Assembly: GCA_942490645.1 (NCBI GenBank)
Contig: CALNXN010000005.1
Location: 1 to 64,000 of the forward strand
DNA from: CALNXN01 sp942490645
GTDB lineage: Bacteria; Pseudomonadota; Alphaproteobacteria; Rhodobacterales; Rhodobacteraceae
Direction of reading: 5' to 3'
DNA length: 64,000 nt
Part shown: positions 1 to 9,196 of the stretch, piece after piece
Layout of the letters: every line of letters starts with the position of its first letter
Numbering within the stretch: the stretch's first letter is position 1
Program-made: the position numbers and the translations under genes
The notes under the pieces: generated by a model
Databases searched by the model: none
What the model was told of the DNA's origin: nothing
Seen by the model: the letters and a program-made list of their open reading frames with translations, nothing else

Positions 1-590
1 GGCAGATTTTTCATCTCTGAAAGACGTTGTTGCGAACTCTATTATGATCGTGGAGCGCGGGTGTCTCTTTGCTGACCACGCGGTATCTTCGAAGAGAGCA
101 ATGCAGGGATCCAATACCAGCGTTGCAGTCGAGATCGACCGAATTTGCACGGTCACTGAGTAGCGAAATGTCGCAGCAACAGGTGTTCATTTGGAAAAGG
201 CCAACGTCATGGAGAGCGCTGTGGCGCGAGGTCGTGCAAAAAGTGCACGATGAGGTACTGACAGCCATACGCTGACAATGGCGCGATGCAACTGTACACT
301 GCGCAAGCGGACGTGTGATCCTAACGGACAACCTGTTTGGCGACGTCTTGTCGGACTGCTGCGATGCTGGGCAACCTTGGCATGACGCCTCATCGCTCTC
401 CGGCTGCGAGCAACCTAGGCGCTTGCACAGCTGTGCATAATACCGCCAGACATGGCAGTAAAGGCAAAGCAGCCTATTACCACGCTTTGCCGCATGGCGC
501 TGCGTTATTCATTTGTCGGAACGACATACGCAGTTGGAAGCGCAATCGAACGGTGCTGCGGCAGCGGCGCGCGAACGGCTGGGCCTGATG
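1..590 (+). pseudogene. Remnant of an isocitrate/isopropylmalate dehydrogenase family gene, 5' end outside the window
   Basis: Stitching the three forward frames together gives family landmarks in the right order. About 195-245 reads as KANVMESALWREVV, the substrate- and NAD-binding helix of LeuB-type enzymes. About 245-300 reads roughly as an ADNGAMQLY segment. About 316-355 reads TDNLFGDVLSD, the metal/NAD signature. A LGNLGMTP stretch follows at about 368-390, and a C-terminal NPI-TTL..MALRYSF segment at about 470-515. The frame changes at least every 50-100 bases and in-frame stops occur, so no enzyme can be made. The living family oxidatively decarboxylates 3-isopropylmalate or related hydroxyacids. 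The exact substrate class (LeuB versus tartrate or homoisocitrate type) cannot be told from the remnant. The gene appears to have lain head-to-tail with the LacI-type remnant that follows. Confidence 0.6.
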
Positions 591-949
591 GGCCCGAGGC
601 ACTGTACAAATGGTGACGCCGCGTCCTTTTCTTGTGGATAAGAAACCTGGCCGGACAACTCCCGGTCATTCGTCGCCGGGTTTCATTGATGGAACTGACT
701 CTCGTTCCACGGTCGAACAATAACGCGACTACAGAGCAGGGTACCGAGTCCTCTCCGGACGTCCGGATGCAACTGCTCAATGTGACGGCGAAGGATTCGA
801 ACCTGCGGCCTGCCCTTGGGAGGGGCTGCTCACCTCCGGTGAGCCGCAGAACATGTGTTCGATTTAGACAAGCCGTCCGATTTATCATGCGTCCTGCCCG
901 ATGACGCCGCCCCGTACCTGCAACTGTCCTGCGCTTGAGCGCTCGGATT
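591..949. other. Unrecognised decayed sequence between two pseudogenes
   Basis: I see no intact gene here. Both strands carry only short open frames with no family landmark and no convincing ribosome binding site. Given its neighbours it is probably more degraded coding or promoter sequence, but I could not name a product. Confidence 0.4.
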
Positions 950-1870
950 TCCATTGTGACAAGCAAGCGCCCCCGACCTCGAGTGTTTCGGGCCTGCGGT
1001 GTCGAAGCCGTCAGCCGGAGTTCTTCGTAGCCGCGGCGAGCCTTCGTCCAGTACGCACGCGCGTATTCTGGAAGCAGCCAAACAGGCCTACATGTGCCCA
1101 ATCAGATTGCCGGGTCTTTGGCGTCTGTGAACACTTGTCGCGGTCCATCGACCCGTCGCTGTCCTGTGAACGGCGTGAATGCCCATTCGAAGACACGCCG
1201 TGCAACCCCGATGAGTGTCACAGACTACCTGCCGGAAAAGGACGCGTGCTGCTCTTGTCTGGCGACCATCAGGCGTGATCATCGCCGAACCGGTGGATGC
1301 CACGCGCGCCATGTACTGCGAGCGCTGGTATTCCGGTGGTGGAGATCATGGACGTGGATGGCAACCCGGTGGATGTGGTGGATCCTCGCATCGCCGTACT
1401 GTGATCTGTAACCAAGGCGATCCTCCAGAAGAGCGGATCGACTTCATGGGCACCCCGAGAATGCCGCTCGATCATCGGGCCCGCAAGGCGTTTCGAGGGG
1501 CTGACACAGGGGCTGGCCGCCGCTGGCAGCGAAATCGAAGATCGGGATTTTACTCCGGTGGCTCTGCGTAGAGACCCGCGAGATGACAAGCCTATGCTGG
1601 AACACATGTGTCTGTACTCCAATGATATGATTGGCACCCAATTGGCTGTTGTGACTTAACTCGATCAGAAGATCCGACGACGTGTAACCCATTGGGCTGT
1701 ATTCGGCGTGAGCGCTGCAGGTTTGCCGCGCAAAACCGACCACGTGCTGTCGTCGCGAAATTGTCGGAGAAGCAGCAAAATCCTCGATCACGCAATACTT
1801 ACCAAGTACTGGGACCCCGCGCGGAGCGAGATAACGCTCCACCCAAATATCGTTCGAGAACGCCGCCGCT
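950..1870 (+). pseudogene. Remnant of a LacI-family transcriptional regulator (gluconate-repressor-like)
   Basis: Reading across frames recovers most of a LacI-family regulator in order. Around 1065-1110 it reads ARILEAAKQ..MVPNQIAGSLAS, the end of the helix-turn-helix plus hinge. Around 1215-1300 it reads SVTDYLPEKDA then WRPSGVIIAEPVDATRAM. Around 1325-1380 it reads SGIPVVEIMDVDGNPVDVV, and around 1430-1500 FMGT..RMPLDHRARKAF, then QGLAAAGSEIEDRDF and FYSGGSA. SNDMIG lies near 1620 and GLPRKTDH near 1722. The tail around 1830-1850 resembles EITLHPNI. More than six frame changes and several stops separate these blocks. The intact family binds sugar-acid effectors and represses catabolic genes. 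It probably once controlled the neighbouring dehydrogenase, which is inference from position. Confidence 0.72.
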
Positions 1871-1879
1871 ACCGGGTAG

Positions 1880-2945
1880 TACCGCGCGGGTACCGAGTTT
1901 TCTGGATCGACATGCGCTGCTGGAGCACCCCTCCGGCAAGTACGCATGATCCTCGCGGTTGGGATTTGTTCAACTCGACGCTCAGCCGCGCTCATTGTTG
2001 TTTTCGCGCGACCTCGTATCGACCGGATGACATGAAGCGGCTGTATGAAGCAGAACCGTGCATTGTTGCGATGCGGCCGTCATCCCGCTCAGATACTACC
2101 GCTGGTGGCACTGGGTATCAACACGATGCGGCACTTTTGCAAAAATGGCGCGACTGGCGGCGATGTTTTGAGCACAGTTTCAAACCGTGATCGGCCAGAT
2201 CAAGCGCTCTGCAGATGTTGGCAAAGGGGAGACGGGATCTGGAGAATGACAGAGTTGGCATCCCTCGAAACGGCTCTGTAGCGGCGGCCAATAGGGCGGA
2301 CCGAGTTCCAAAAGCGCGTCTGACCAGGCGCGTTTTGGAGCAGCACCACTATGATCCCGCCTCACTCCGGACGAGGCTGGGGCCCATCGAATGGTACTGC
2401 GCGGGCGCGTTCGATGCTCGGCTGCGACGCCGACGAGAGATGGAAACTCTGGGCGCATGTCACCCGCGAGCAAAACATGGTGCGCCAGCAAGTGGCCAAA
2501 GGCGCAGCCGCGCTGGACATCACCCTTGCTGTGGATCGCAACGACAGTGACGCGAACCCTGATGTGTAGTTTTGATCCCGCCTTGAAACGCACCCCTGCC
2601 CGCGACTTCGCATACTCACCGATCCCGCATTGCACGACCATGGCGCCGCCGGGTTCAATTACCGGATCGAGGTCTTGTCCCGAGACGAAGACGCAAATAC
2701 GGGTACTATGTTTTCCCGATCCTTGAGAATGACCTTGTTGGCCGTGACGGTTTATGAAGCGTTCCGGGACCGGGACGCGGTGGTCCAGACACTGGCAGAC
2801 GCGGTGGTGAAATGGGGCAAAGGGAGCACATGGCCGCGAAACGAATTGCAAAGGTTGAGCAAATTGGCCGGGGTGCAACATTCGGTTTACCGACGGTTGG
2901 TTGGTAGTCAGTAAGACCGGCCCGAAAGCGGTGGCGACAACCCTC
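1880..2945 (+). pseudogene. Remnant of a COG3214 (YcaQ/AlkZ-like, HTH_42) winged-helix protein
   Basis: Several blocks match this DNA-repair-associated family in order. Near 1895 it reads VFLDRHALLEHPSG, near 1975 STLSRAH..F, near 2015 SYRPDDMKRLYEAE, near 2085-2160 a HDAA..IP..YYRWW-like stretch, then LLQKWRDWRR. Near 2570 it reads SFDPAL, near 2660 FNYRIEV, near 2690-2720 KYGYYVFPILEND, and near 2845 NELQRLSKLAGV. Frames alternate throughout, with stops between blocks. Living members unhook interstrand crosslinks or have unknown roles. The YYVFP-and-GR segment normally carries active-site residues, so this copy is dead. It follows the LacI remnant on the same strand. Confidence 0.68.
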
Positions 2946-2969
2946 CTGAAATTGGGTAGGTAGTGAAAC

Positions 2970-3540
2970 ACCGGTCGCCCGATCGGTGGGATCCCGAGGC
3001 GTAGGGCGGCATAACCAGGATGCCCGACGCGCTAGTGCGGCGACCATCGCTGGTGATGCCGCAATCAAGTCGGCGCGCGCGCGTCCGTCAAATGGGTCGA
3101 GTTGCCAATAGGGCCGCAAATGCGGTTTCTGCACCGCGACAGTACCGTCAGGCGTTGCCGCAGTCAGCGGTCTGACGGGCTGCGCACGGAAGCGACACAC
3201 CCAATTCCGTTGCCAGCCTTGTGCGCGGAAAATCACATGTGGTCGCGATACCGTAACCGTAAACATCAGGTACTCAATAAACGCCTGCACGTAGGGTTCG
3301 GGATCGGAACGTACTCGTCGAGGCGTCGCCCACGACAACCTTCGAAGTCCCCACGTGTCTGGATTTGCCACGTCACCAGAATACGCGGAAACTGGTATCC
3401 GGTATAAATGATGACGTGAGTGATCTCATTCGGGTGATTTCGAAAGCGAAACTCGTAGGTGCGCGGGTAGCTTGATCGTATTGGCCTGACATCAAACACC
3501 GTATGCGAGAGCCCGCGCGGCTCACCTGCTCCGGGCCCTC
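2970..3540 (-). pseudogene. Unidentified decayed coding remnant
   Basis: The minus strand shows protein-like text spread over frames, for example YPRTYEFRFRNHPNEITHV and IYTGYQFPRI near 3385-3475, then PYVQAFIEYLMFTVTV near 3240-3290 and RPHVIFRAQGWQRNW near 3195-3240. The wording suggests a real former gene running right to left, but I do not recognise the family. It lies between the COG3214 remnant and a dead regulator and shares their level of decay. Confidence 0.4.
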
Positions 3541-3544
3541 AATC

Positions 3545-3982
3545 CCAACTCACCAACCGCGCGCAACAAAAGCCCTTCGCGGATGTCGCGATAGAGTTCA
3601 CCAGGTTTTGGCGCCTTGTTCGGTGGCGATGATCGTCTTTTCCTTGCCCTGACGGCCGTCTTTGACAAGCCCGGCCTTGATCAATTTCTTGACCGAATAA
3701 TTGACCGTATGCGTGTCTTCAATGTTCAGAACCAAGCAGATGTCCGCCAGCTTTTTAGGACGCTCGCAGTGATAAACGGAATGCAGAACCAGAACATCGA
3801 GCGGGCCAAGCTCCAGGTAGCCGCCGCCGCGATTGCACGTACCATCCAACGGTGAAACGCGTTGCCTGCCAAGGTCAAGGCCAAACTCCAACTCTGAGAG
3901 TTCGCCAAGATCCACTGGCCAGATGGGCGGACGAAACGACAGGGCCAAGAAAGCTATCAGACATGAGTTGATTGTTACTCAT
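3545..3982 (-). pseudogene. Frameshifted COG5631-type winged-helix (MarR-like) regulator
   Basis: The gene can be followed from an ATG at 3982 (MSNNQLMSDSF) to about 3545, but only by switching frames. The N-terminal block reads SSAHLASGS. The next, LSELEFGLDL, runs into LAGNAFHRWMVRAIAAA in another frame. Then LGPLDVLVLHSVYH, KKLADICLVLNIEDTH and VNYSVKKLIKAGLVKDGR lie in one frame. After GAK the text jumps to GELYRDIREGLLLRAVGE. That makes at least three indels, so the product is dead. Its decay is much milder than that of the genes to its left, so it died more recently. It is divergent from the dadA-dctP genes, with perfect palindromes in between, which suggests it was their local regulator. 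Confidence 0.72.
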
Positions 3983-3984
3983 CC

Positions 3985-4009
3985 TGACATTTTGTCAACA
4001 TTTTGTTGA
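3985..4009. promoter_or_regulatory. Two overlapping perfect palindromes, likely operator
   Basis: TGACATTTTGTCA (3985-3997) is a perfect TGACA-3-TGTCA inverted repeat. TCAACATTTTGTTGA (3995-4009) is a perfect TCAACA-3-TGTTGA inverted repeat, and the two share three bases. They sit 2 bases upstream of the dead COG5631 regulator start and about 90 bases upstream of the dadA start, in an AT-rich gap. This is where a dimeric winged-helix regulator of a divergent pair would bind. The palindromes are seen; the operator role is inferred. Confidence 0.6.
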
Positions 4010-4097
4010 ACGTATTGTAAAAGATGACCAGTATTGAGCCAAAGGATCATTGCAAAGAAGCATAAATGCCCGTTTGTTTTTACATCAGGACGCAAGA

Positions 4098-5338
4098 GTG
4101 ATCCGCCATGTCGTCATAGTTGGCGCTGGCATTGTTGGCGTCTCTACGGGGATATGGCTGCGCCGCGCCGGGTTGGATGTCACCTTGCTGGATAAAGCGG
4201 GGCCCGGACAAGGTACGTCACATGGCAACGCCGGTGTTCTGGCCGCCTTGTCATTGGTGCCGGTCACTACGCCGGGGCTGATTGGCAAGGCACCGGGATA
4301 TATTCTATCTGCGGATTTTCCGCTGTACCTACGCTGGTCGTACCTGCCCAGAAGCTATTGCCTTGGCTGACGAAATACCTCTCCAACGCGAATGATGACG
4401 ACACCCGCCGGATCGCCAAAGGACTGATGCCGATCGTTTCAGACACAGTCGAACAGCACAAGGCACTCACTGCAACGGTTGGGCTGTCAGAGTGGGTCAC
4501 CGAAAGCGACTATGCCTACGCCTACAAGAACCGCGCTGCATTCGACGCGGACAAATACGCGTGGGATTTGCGCGCCGATGCAGGGTCGGTGCCTCAACTG
4601 ATCGAAGGCGAAGATGTTCGAGACTACGAACCATCGCTCGGCCCCGATACCACCTTCATTGCCGCGGCCAAGGATCATGGGTTCATCCGCGACCCAGGTG
4701 GATATGTGGCCGCACTGGCCGCCGCCTCTGAGGGCATCGGCGGCCAGATCAAACAGGCCGAGGTCAAGGACTTCACTATGAGTGGTGAGACCATTCAGGC
4801 GGTCGAAACGACCATTGGCCGCATCAATTGTGATGACGTCGTTCTGGCCACCGGCGTATGGTCCAAGCCGTTGATGAAAAAGCTGGGACTAACCGTGCCG
4901 CTCGAGAGCGAACGCGGCTACCACATCGTGTTCGAAGATGCGACAGGCGGACCATCGCGGCCGATCATGGTTGCGGCTGGCAAGTTTGTCGCCACGCCAA
5001 TGGCGCAAGGCGTGCGCTGCGCGGGCGTTGTAGAGTTTGGCGGGCTGGAGGCTGGCCCCTCCAAGGCGCCATTCGCCTTGTTGCGCAAACAAACAGCGCA
5101 GTCTTTCCCCGGCCTGCGCGCCGCGCGTGAAATTGAATGGATGGGCCATCGCCCTGCGCCCAGCGACAGTTTGCCTTTGATCGGACAGATCGGCCAAAGC
5201 CGCGTTTTCACCGCCTTTGGCCACCACCACATCGGCTTGACCGGAGGGCCAAAAACAGGCCGACTGGTGGCCGGACTGATTACGGGGCAACCCGCAAATA
5301 TCGACCTCGCGGCGTATAATCCGCAGCGTTTCAACTAA
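4098..5338 (+). pseudogene. Frameshifted DadA-like FAD-dependent amino acid oxidase/dehydrogenase
   Basis: Members of this family oxidise D-amino acids (or glycine/proline-type substrates) and pass electrons to the respiratory chain. The N-terminal dinucleotide fold VVIVGAGIVGVSTG starts six codons after a GTG at 4098, followed by the GTSHGNAG flavin motif. Near 4349 the frame breaks: the protein text LYLRWSYLP continues as KLLPWLTKYL two bases out of register, explained by a 2-base duplication (AG) in CCCAGAAG. The second frame then runs cleanly to 5338, with the C-terminal GHHHIGLTGGPKTGRLVA. Repairing the shift gives about 412 residues, normal for the family. It heads the TRAP/pxp cluster, so its natural substrate was probably imported by that transporter. 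It could be a sequencing error, but the next gene is also broken. Confidence 0.78.
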
Positions 5339-5366
5339 AACACCACCAACCAACAAGGAGAAGACA

Positions 5367-6356
5367 ATGAAACCGACACAAAAACTCATGACAGGTGCCG
5401 CAACCGCCGCGCTGGTGCTGGGAACAGCCGTTCCAACGGTCGCACAGGAAAAATGGGACATGCCGATGGCCTATTCCGCGTCCAACTTCCACTCTGAAAA
5501 CGGCGTGGCTTTTGCGGAATGCGTGGGCGCTGGCACAAACGGTGAGATCACGATCGAAGTGCACCCCGGCGGTTCGCTTTTGCGGGCGCGGATATCAAGC
5601 GCGCCATCCAAACAGGTCAGGTCCAGATTGGCGAGCGCCTGCTGTCCGGTCACCAAAACGAGAGCGCGATTTTCGGTTTTGACAGCATCCCGTTCCTTGC
5701 ACCGTCCTTTGACGACAGCGCCAAGCTGTATGAGGCCGCCAAACCCAAGATCGAAGCGCTTTTGGACGAGCAGAACCTAGAACTTCTTTATGCCGTGCCA
5801 TGGCCGCCACAGGGTCTGTACTTCAAGAAAGAGGTCAATTCCGTGGCCGATATGGCAGGCGTGAAATTCCGCTCTTACAATAACACCACCAGCCGTTTGG
5901 CAGAACTGACAGGTATGCTCCCCGTCACCGTTGAGGCCGCCGAAATCAGCCAAGCCTTTGCCACGGGGGTTGCGGAATCCATGGTATCCTCCGGCGCGAC
6001 AGGCTACGACCGCAAGGTCTGGGAAAGCCTGACGCATTTCTATGAGGTCGATGCCTGGCTGCCGCGCAACTATGTGATGGTCAATCAGGACGTGTGGGCC
6101 GACGTTTCAGACGCCAACAAAGCCGCAATCCAAGCCTGTGCGACAGAAGCCGAAGCGCGCGGTCTGGAAGCATCCAAAGCCTACACGCAGTTCACAATGG
6201 ACGGCCTCGCAGCCGGGGGGATGACAGTACAACCCGCGGGTGATGCGCTGATGGGCGAAGCTGCGTGAGATCGGCGCCACCATGACAGCCGAATGGCTGG
6301 AAGCCGCTGGCGCAGAGGGCGCGGCCCTCGTCGATAGCTTCAAGGCCAATCAATAA
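5367..6356 (+). pseudogene. dctP: Frameshifted TRAP transporter substrate-binding protein (DctP family)
   Basis: DctP proteins are periplasmic solute receptors that deliver substrate to DctQM. A signal peptide (MKPTQKLMTGAATAA... ending at TVAQ) and the mature start EKWDMPMAYSASNFH are in frame one. Near 5580 the run CTTTTGCG lacks one T, and the expected GSLFAGADIKRAIQTG continues in another frame through FDSIPFLAPSF, PWPPQGLYFKKEV and GVKFRSYN. Near 6251 ATGGGCG carries one extra G, so the real C-terminus (KLREIGATMTAEW ... SFKANQ) lies in a third frame ending at 6356. Repaired length is about 330 residues, normal for the family. The spacing and RBS (AAGGAG) are intact. The two lesions look recent because the protein text is otherwise perfect. 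Confidence 0.85.
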
Positions 6357-6365
6357 TCACCTAAG

Positions 6366-6396
6366 GCGGCCCCGCTTACCGTGGGGCCGCTTTTTT
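6366..6396 (+). terminator. Rho-independent terminator between dctP and dctQ
   Basis: GCGGCCCC ... GGGGCCGC forms an 8-bp GC-only stem with a 9-base loop, followed directly by six T. It lies between the binding-protein gene and the membrane subunits. Such placement in transporter operons usually lets the receptor be made in excess over the membrane subunits. The hairpin is seen; that role is inferred. Confidence 0.85.
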
Positions 6397-6418
6397 AATG
6401 GATGAACAGGGGGCCATC

Positions 6419-6943
6419 GTGACCGCATTGCGCAGAACACTAGACTTTTTGTATCTCGCCTCGGGAGTGCTGGCCGCTTTGTGCCTGATCTCGATCTTGC
6501 TGCTGATCGTCGCACAGATGGTGGCCCGCTGGACCGGCGAAATCTTTCCCGGCGCGCCCGATTACGCGGGATATGCAATGGCCGCCGCCAGTTTTCTCGC
6601 CTTTGCCAACGCATTGAATCGAGGCGCGCATATTCGCGTATCAATACTATTAAACGCTGTCCCCGCGGGGGCAAAGCGCATGCTCGAAATCTGGTGCTTC
6701 ACCATTGGTGCCGCTGTCGCATGGTACTTTACCTACTATGCGTATTGGTTCGTCTATTGGTCATGGAAGTTCAACGAAGTCAGCCAAGGGCAGGACGCAA
6801 CCGCCCTTTGGATACCGCAATCCGTCATGGTGATCGGCGGCGGTCTCATGGCCATCGCGCTGACAGACAACCTTATTCACGTGATCGTCAAGGGCGATCA
6901 CCGCATCGTCCGCGACACCGTCGACGACACATTCGAGGTATAG
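6419..6943 (+). CDS. dctQ: TRAP transporter small membrane subunit
   Basis: DctQ is the small four-helix subunit that pairs with DctM in tripartite ATP-independent periplasmic transport. The 174-residue product has four hydrophobic stretches (about residues 10-35, 45-70, 83-105 and 125-150). The middle ALNRGAHIRVSILL segment is typical of the family. I chose the GTG at 6419 because it has AGGGGG seven bases upstream. The ATG at 6398 sits only two bases after the terminator T-run and has no RBS. It ends 4 bases before dctM. The gene is intact although its receptor gene is not. Confidence 0.88.
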   Translation: MTALRRTLDFLYLASGVLAALCLISILLLIVAQMVARWTGEIFPGAPDYAGYAMAAASFLAFANALNRGAHIRVSILLNAVPAGAKRMLEIWCFTIGAAVAWYFTYYAYWFVYWSWKFNEVSQGQDATALWIPQSVMVIGGGLMAIALTDNLIHVIVKGDHRIVRDTVDDTFEV

Positions 6944-6947
6944 AGAA

Positions 6948-8258
6948 ATGACCGAACTCTACGCGATTGTCCTCTTCCTGATTGTGCTCTTTCTTCTGCT
7001 GGGAACCGGCGTTTGGGTCGGCCTGGCCCTGATGGGGGTTGCATGGGTCGGCATGGAACTGTTCACCACGCGGCCCGTGGGCGACACGATGATCACCACG
7101 ATCTGGGCCTCCTCAAGCAGTTGGACGTTGACCGCTCTGCCGCTTTTCATCTGGATGGGGGAAATCCTCTACCGCACCCGCCTGTCGGAGGACATGTTCA
7201 AGGGTCTTTCTCCTTGGCTGGCGCGGATGCCCGGCGGTTTGGTGCATACCAATATTGTGTCTTGTACGATTTTCGCCGCTGTTTCGGGATCATCGGCGGC
7301 CACACTGACGACCGTGGGCAAAATGGCGATCCCCGAATTGCGCGCGCGCAACTACCCCGAAAAGATGGTCATCGGCACATTGGCCGGGGCCGCCACTCTG
7401 GGGTTGATGATCCCACCTTCCATCGCGCTGATCGTCTATGGCGTAACCGTCAACGAAAGCATTACAAAACTGTTTTTTGCGGGCGTATTTCCCGGCCTCA
7501 TTTTGGCGGTGATGTTCATGACCTATGTGGCGATCGTCTCCAAGACATCCTCCTCGTGGAACCCGATCATGGAAACCGGCATGACGTTCTCTGAGAAGGT
7601 CAGAAACTCACGGTTTCTGCTGCCGGTACTGCTGCTCATCACTGTCGTGATCGGGTCAATGTATGGTGGTTATGCCACTGCCACCGAAGCGGCAGCCATC
7701 GGGGTGATCGGTGCGCTGGTTCTGGCGCTGGCCCAAGGTTCGCTGACAGCGGCTTCGTTTCAGGCCAGCCTGATGGGTGCAATGCGCACCTCCGCCATGA
7801 TCGCACTTATCCTTGCGGGTGCCGCATTCCTCAAGCTGTCGATGGGTTTCACTGGGCTGCCGCGGGCACTGGCCGACAGTATCGCGGCAATGGAGTTGGG
7901 GCGGTTCCAATTGCTGATGGCGCTTTTGGTCTTCTACATCATCCTCGGCATGTTCCTTGACGGCATTTCCGCAGTCGTGCTGACCATGGCCATCGTCGAG
8001 CCGATGGTGCGCGAAGCAGGCATCGACCTGATCTGGTTCGGTATCTTCGTGGTTGTCGTCGTCGAAATGGCGCAGATCACACCGCCCATCGGTTTTAACC
8101 TCTTTGTGCTGCAAGGCATGACCCAGCACGAGATGGGCTATGTCACCAAGGCCGCGCTACCGATGTTCCTGATCATGGTTCTGATGGTTTTCGTTCTGAT
8201 CTGGTTCCCTGAAATCGCGACATGGTTGCCGGATAATTTGCGACAGACACCGGGGTGA
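6948..8258 (+). CDS. dctM: TRAP transporter large permease subunit
   Basis: DctM is the large membrane subunit that moves substrate using a sodium or proton gradient. The 436-residue product shows about 12 hydrophobic segments and the family hallmarks SGSSAATLTTVGKMAIPEL (about residues 110-130) and a second half with the TEAAAIGV and LDGISAVVLTMAI motifs. Length is normal for the family and the frame is unbroken. The stop codon overlaps the start of the next gene (GTGA), indicating translational coupling. The context (amino acid oxidase, 5-oxoprolinase) suggests an amino-acid-derived carboxylate substrate. Confidence 0.92.
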   Translation: MTELYAIVLFLIVLFLLLGTGVWVGLALMGVAWVGMELFTTRPVGDTMITTIWASSSSWTLTALPLFIWMGEILYRTRLSEDMFKGLSPWLARMPGGLVHTNIVSCTIFAAVSGSSAATLTTVGKMAIPELRARNYPEKMVIGTLAGAATLGLMIPPSIALIVYGVTVNESITKLFFAGVFPGLILAVMFMTYVAIVSKTSSSWNPIMETGMTFSEKVRNSRFLLPVLLLITVVIGSMYGGYATATEAAAIGVIGALVLALAQGSLTAASFQASLMGAMRTSAMIALILAGAAFLKLSMGFTGLPRALADSIAAMELGRFQLLMALLVFYIILGMFLDGISAVVLTMAIVEPMVREAGIDLIWFGIFVVVVVEMAQITPPIGFNLFVLQGMTQHEMGYVTKAALPMFLIMVLMVFVLIWFPEIATWLPDNLRQTPG

Positions 8259-9196
8259 TTTTGGAGCGGCTGCTATGGACGATTTCCGACAACGCTCGCC
8301 TTTGCCTGATTGCAGGGTTGATCGCCGGGCTGGCATTTCCGGCGCTTGCTGTACAAATGCAAGCGTGGCTGCCGTTGATGGTCGCGGCGCTGCTCACCAT
8401 TACCGCGCTGCGGATCGGGCACAAAGCGGCCAAAGGTGCATTGCGCGACCTCCGCTGGGGGCTTGGATCGGTGATGGTTCTGCAATTGGCCGTGCCGCTC
8501 GTGCTGTTGGCTCTGTGCCACGTCATGGGGTTTGCGGGCAGCCCCGCAGCCCTTGCGATGGTTTTGACAACGGCAGCGCCCGCGATCTCCGGCTCGGCCA
8601 ACCTCGCGTTGCTCTTGGGGCAAAATGCAGGGCGCATGATGCAGATACTGATCATGGGCACAGCGGCCTTTCCTGTCACGGTTCTACCGCTGTTGATCTT
8701 GATGCCGGAACTCGGTGCTCCCACGGAAATGCTGCGTGCGGCGGGGGTTCTGTTACTTGTCATCTGCACGGCAACCGCAATCGGGTTCGTCCTGCGTCAA
8801 GCCATGTTGCCCAATGCAACCGCGCCACAGATCAAAGCGCTCGACGGTCTGTCGGTTCTCGCATTTTCCGCGATCGTAATCGGGTTGATGGCAGCATTGA
8901 ACCCGGCACTGCGCGCCGATCCCATTTTGGTTGCACAATGGGCCATTCTGGCCTTCGCGATCAGCTATGGATTGCAAGTGGCAACATACCTGATCCTTCG
9001 CAAAAGCCGTCTGCGCGGCTTGGCAGGACCATTGGCAATCGGGGCGGGCAACCGCAACATTGCGCTCTTTTTGGTGGCCCTACCGCCCGAAATCCTCGCC
9101 CCGTTGATGATCTTTGTGGGTTGCTGGCAATTGCCGATGTACCTGACACCGATTCTGTTGCGCTCGCTGTACAAAGTGGATGGTCCCAGTGCCTGA
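8255..9196 (+). CDS. BASS-like (bile acid:sodium symporter-related) membrane protein
   Basis: The 313-residue protein is almost entirely hydrophobic, with about nine or ten predicted membrane segments. It contains TTAAPAISGSANLALLLGQ and a late GAGNRNIALFL, which recall the two discontinuous core helices of the BASS/SBF family. I infer uptake or efflux of an organic anion. It starts at a GTG overlapping the dctM stop and overlaps pxpB, so it belongs to the same transcription unit. A second permease inside a TRAP operon is unusual. It may provide an alternative route for the pxp substrate or export a product. The family assignment is moderate; the substrate is unknown. Confidence 0.65.
   Translation: MILERLLWTISDNARLCLIAGLIAGLAFPALAVQMQAWLPLMVAALLTITALRIGHKAAKGALRDLRWGLGSVMVLQLAVPLVLLALCHVMGFAGSPAALAMVLTTAAPAISGSANLALLLGQNAGRMMQILIMGTAAFPVTVLPLLILMPELGAPTEMLRAAGVLLLVICTATAIGFVLRQAMLPNATAPQIKALDGLSVLAFSAIVIGLMAALNPALRADPILVAQWAILAFAISYGLQVATYLILRKSRLRGLAGPLAIGAGNRNIALFLVALPPEILAPLMIFVGCWQLPMYLTPILLRSLYKVDGPSA

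Noticed and set aside
505..1101. A 198-codon minus-strand open frame
   Set aside because: It is Arg-rich, has no domain landmark and lies opposite a decayed plus-strand LacI-type gene. It is a shadow of high-GC coding remnants.
2180..2971. A 263-codon minus-strand open frame
   Set aside because: It runs antisense to the COG3214 remnant, whose YYVFP and KRLYE blocks are on the plus strand. The minus-strand text resembles no family.
1..4000. A transposon or prophage explaining the decay region
   Set aside because: I saw no transposase, integrase, terminal inverted repeats or phage text there. The recognisable remnants are metabolic and regulatory genes.
4340..6260. Programmed frameshifting in dadA or dctP
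   Set aside because: No slippery heptamer with downstream structure is visible, and dctP needs two shifts at plain homopolymers. Mutation or read error is simpler.
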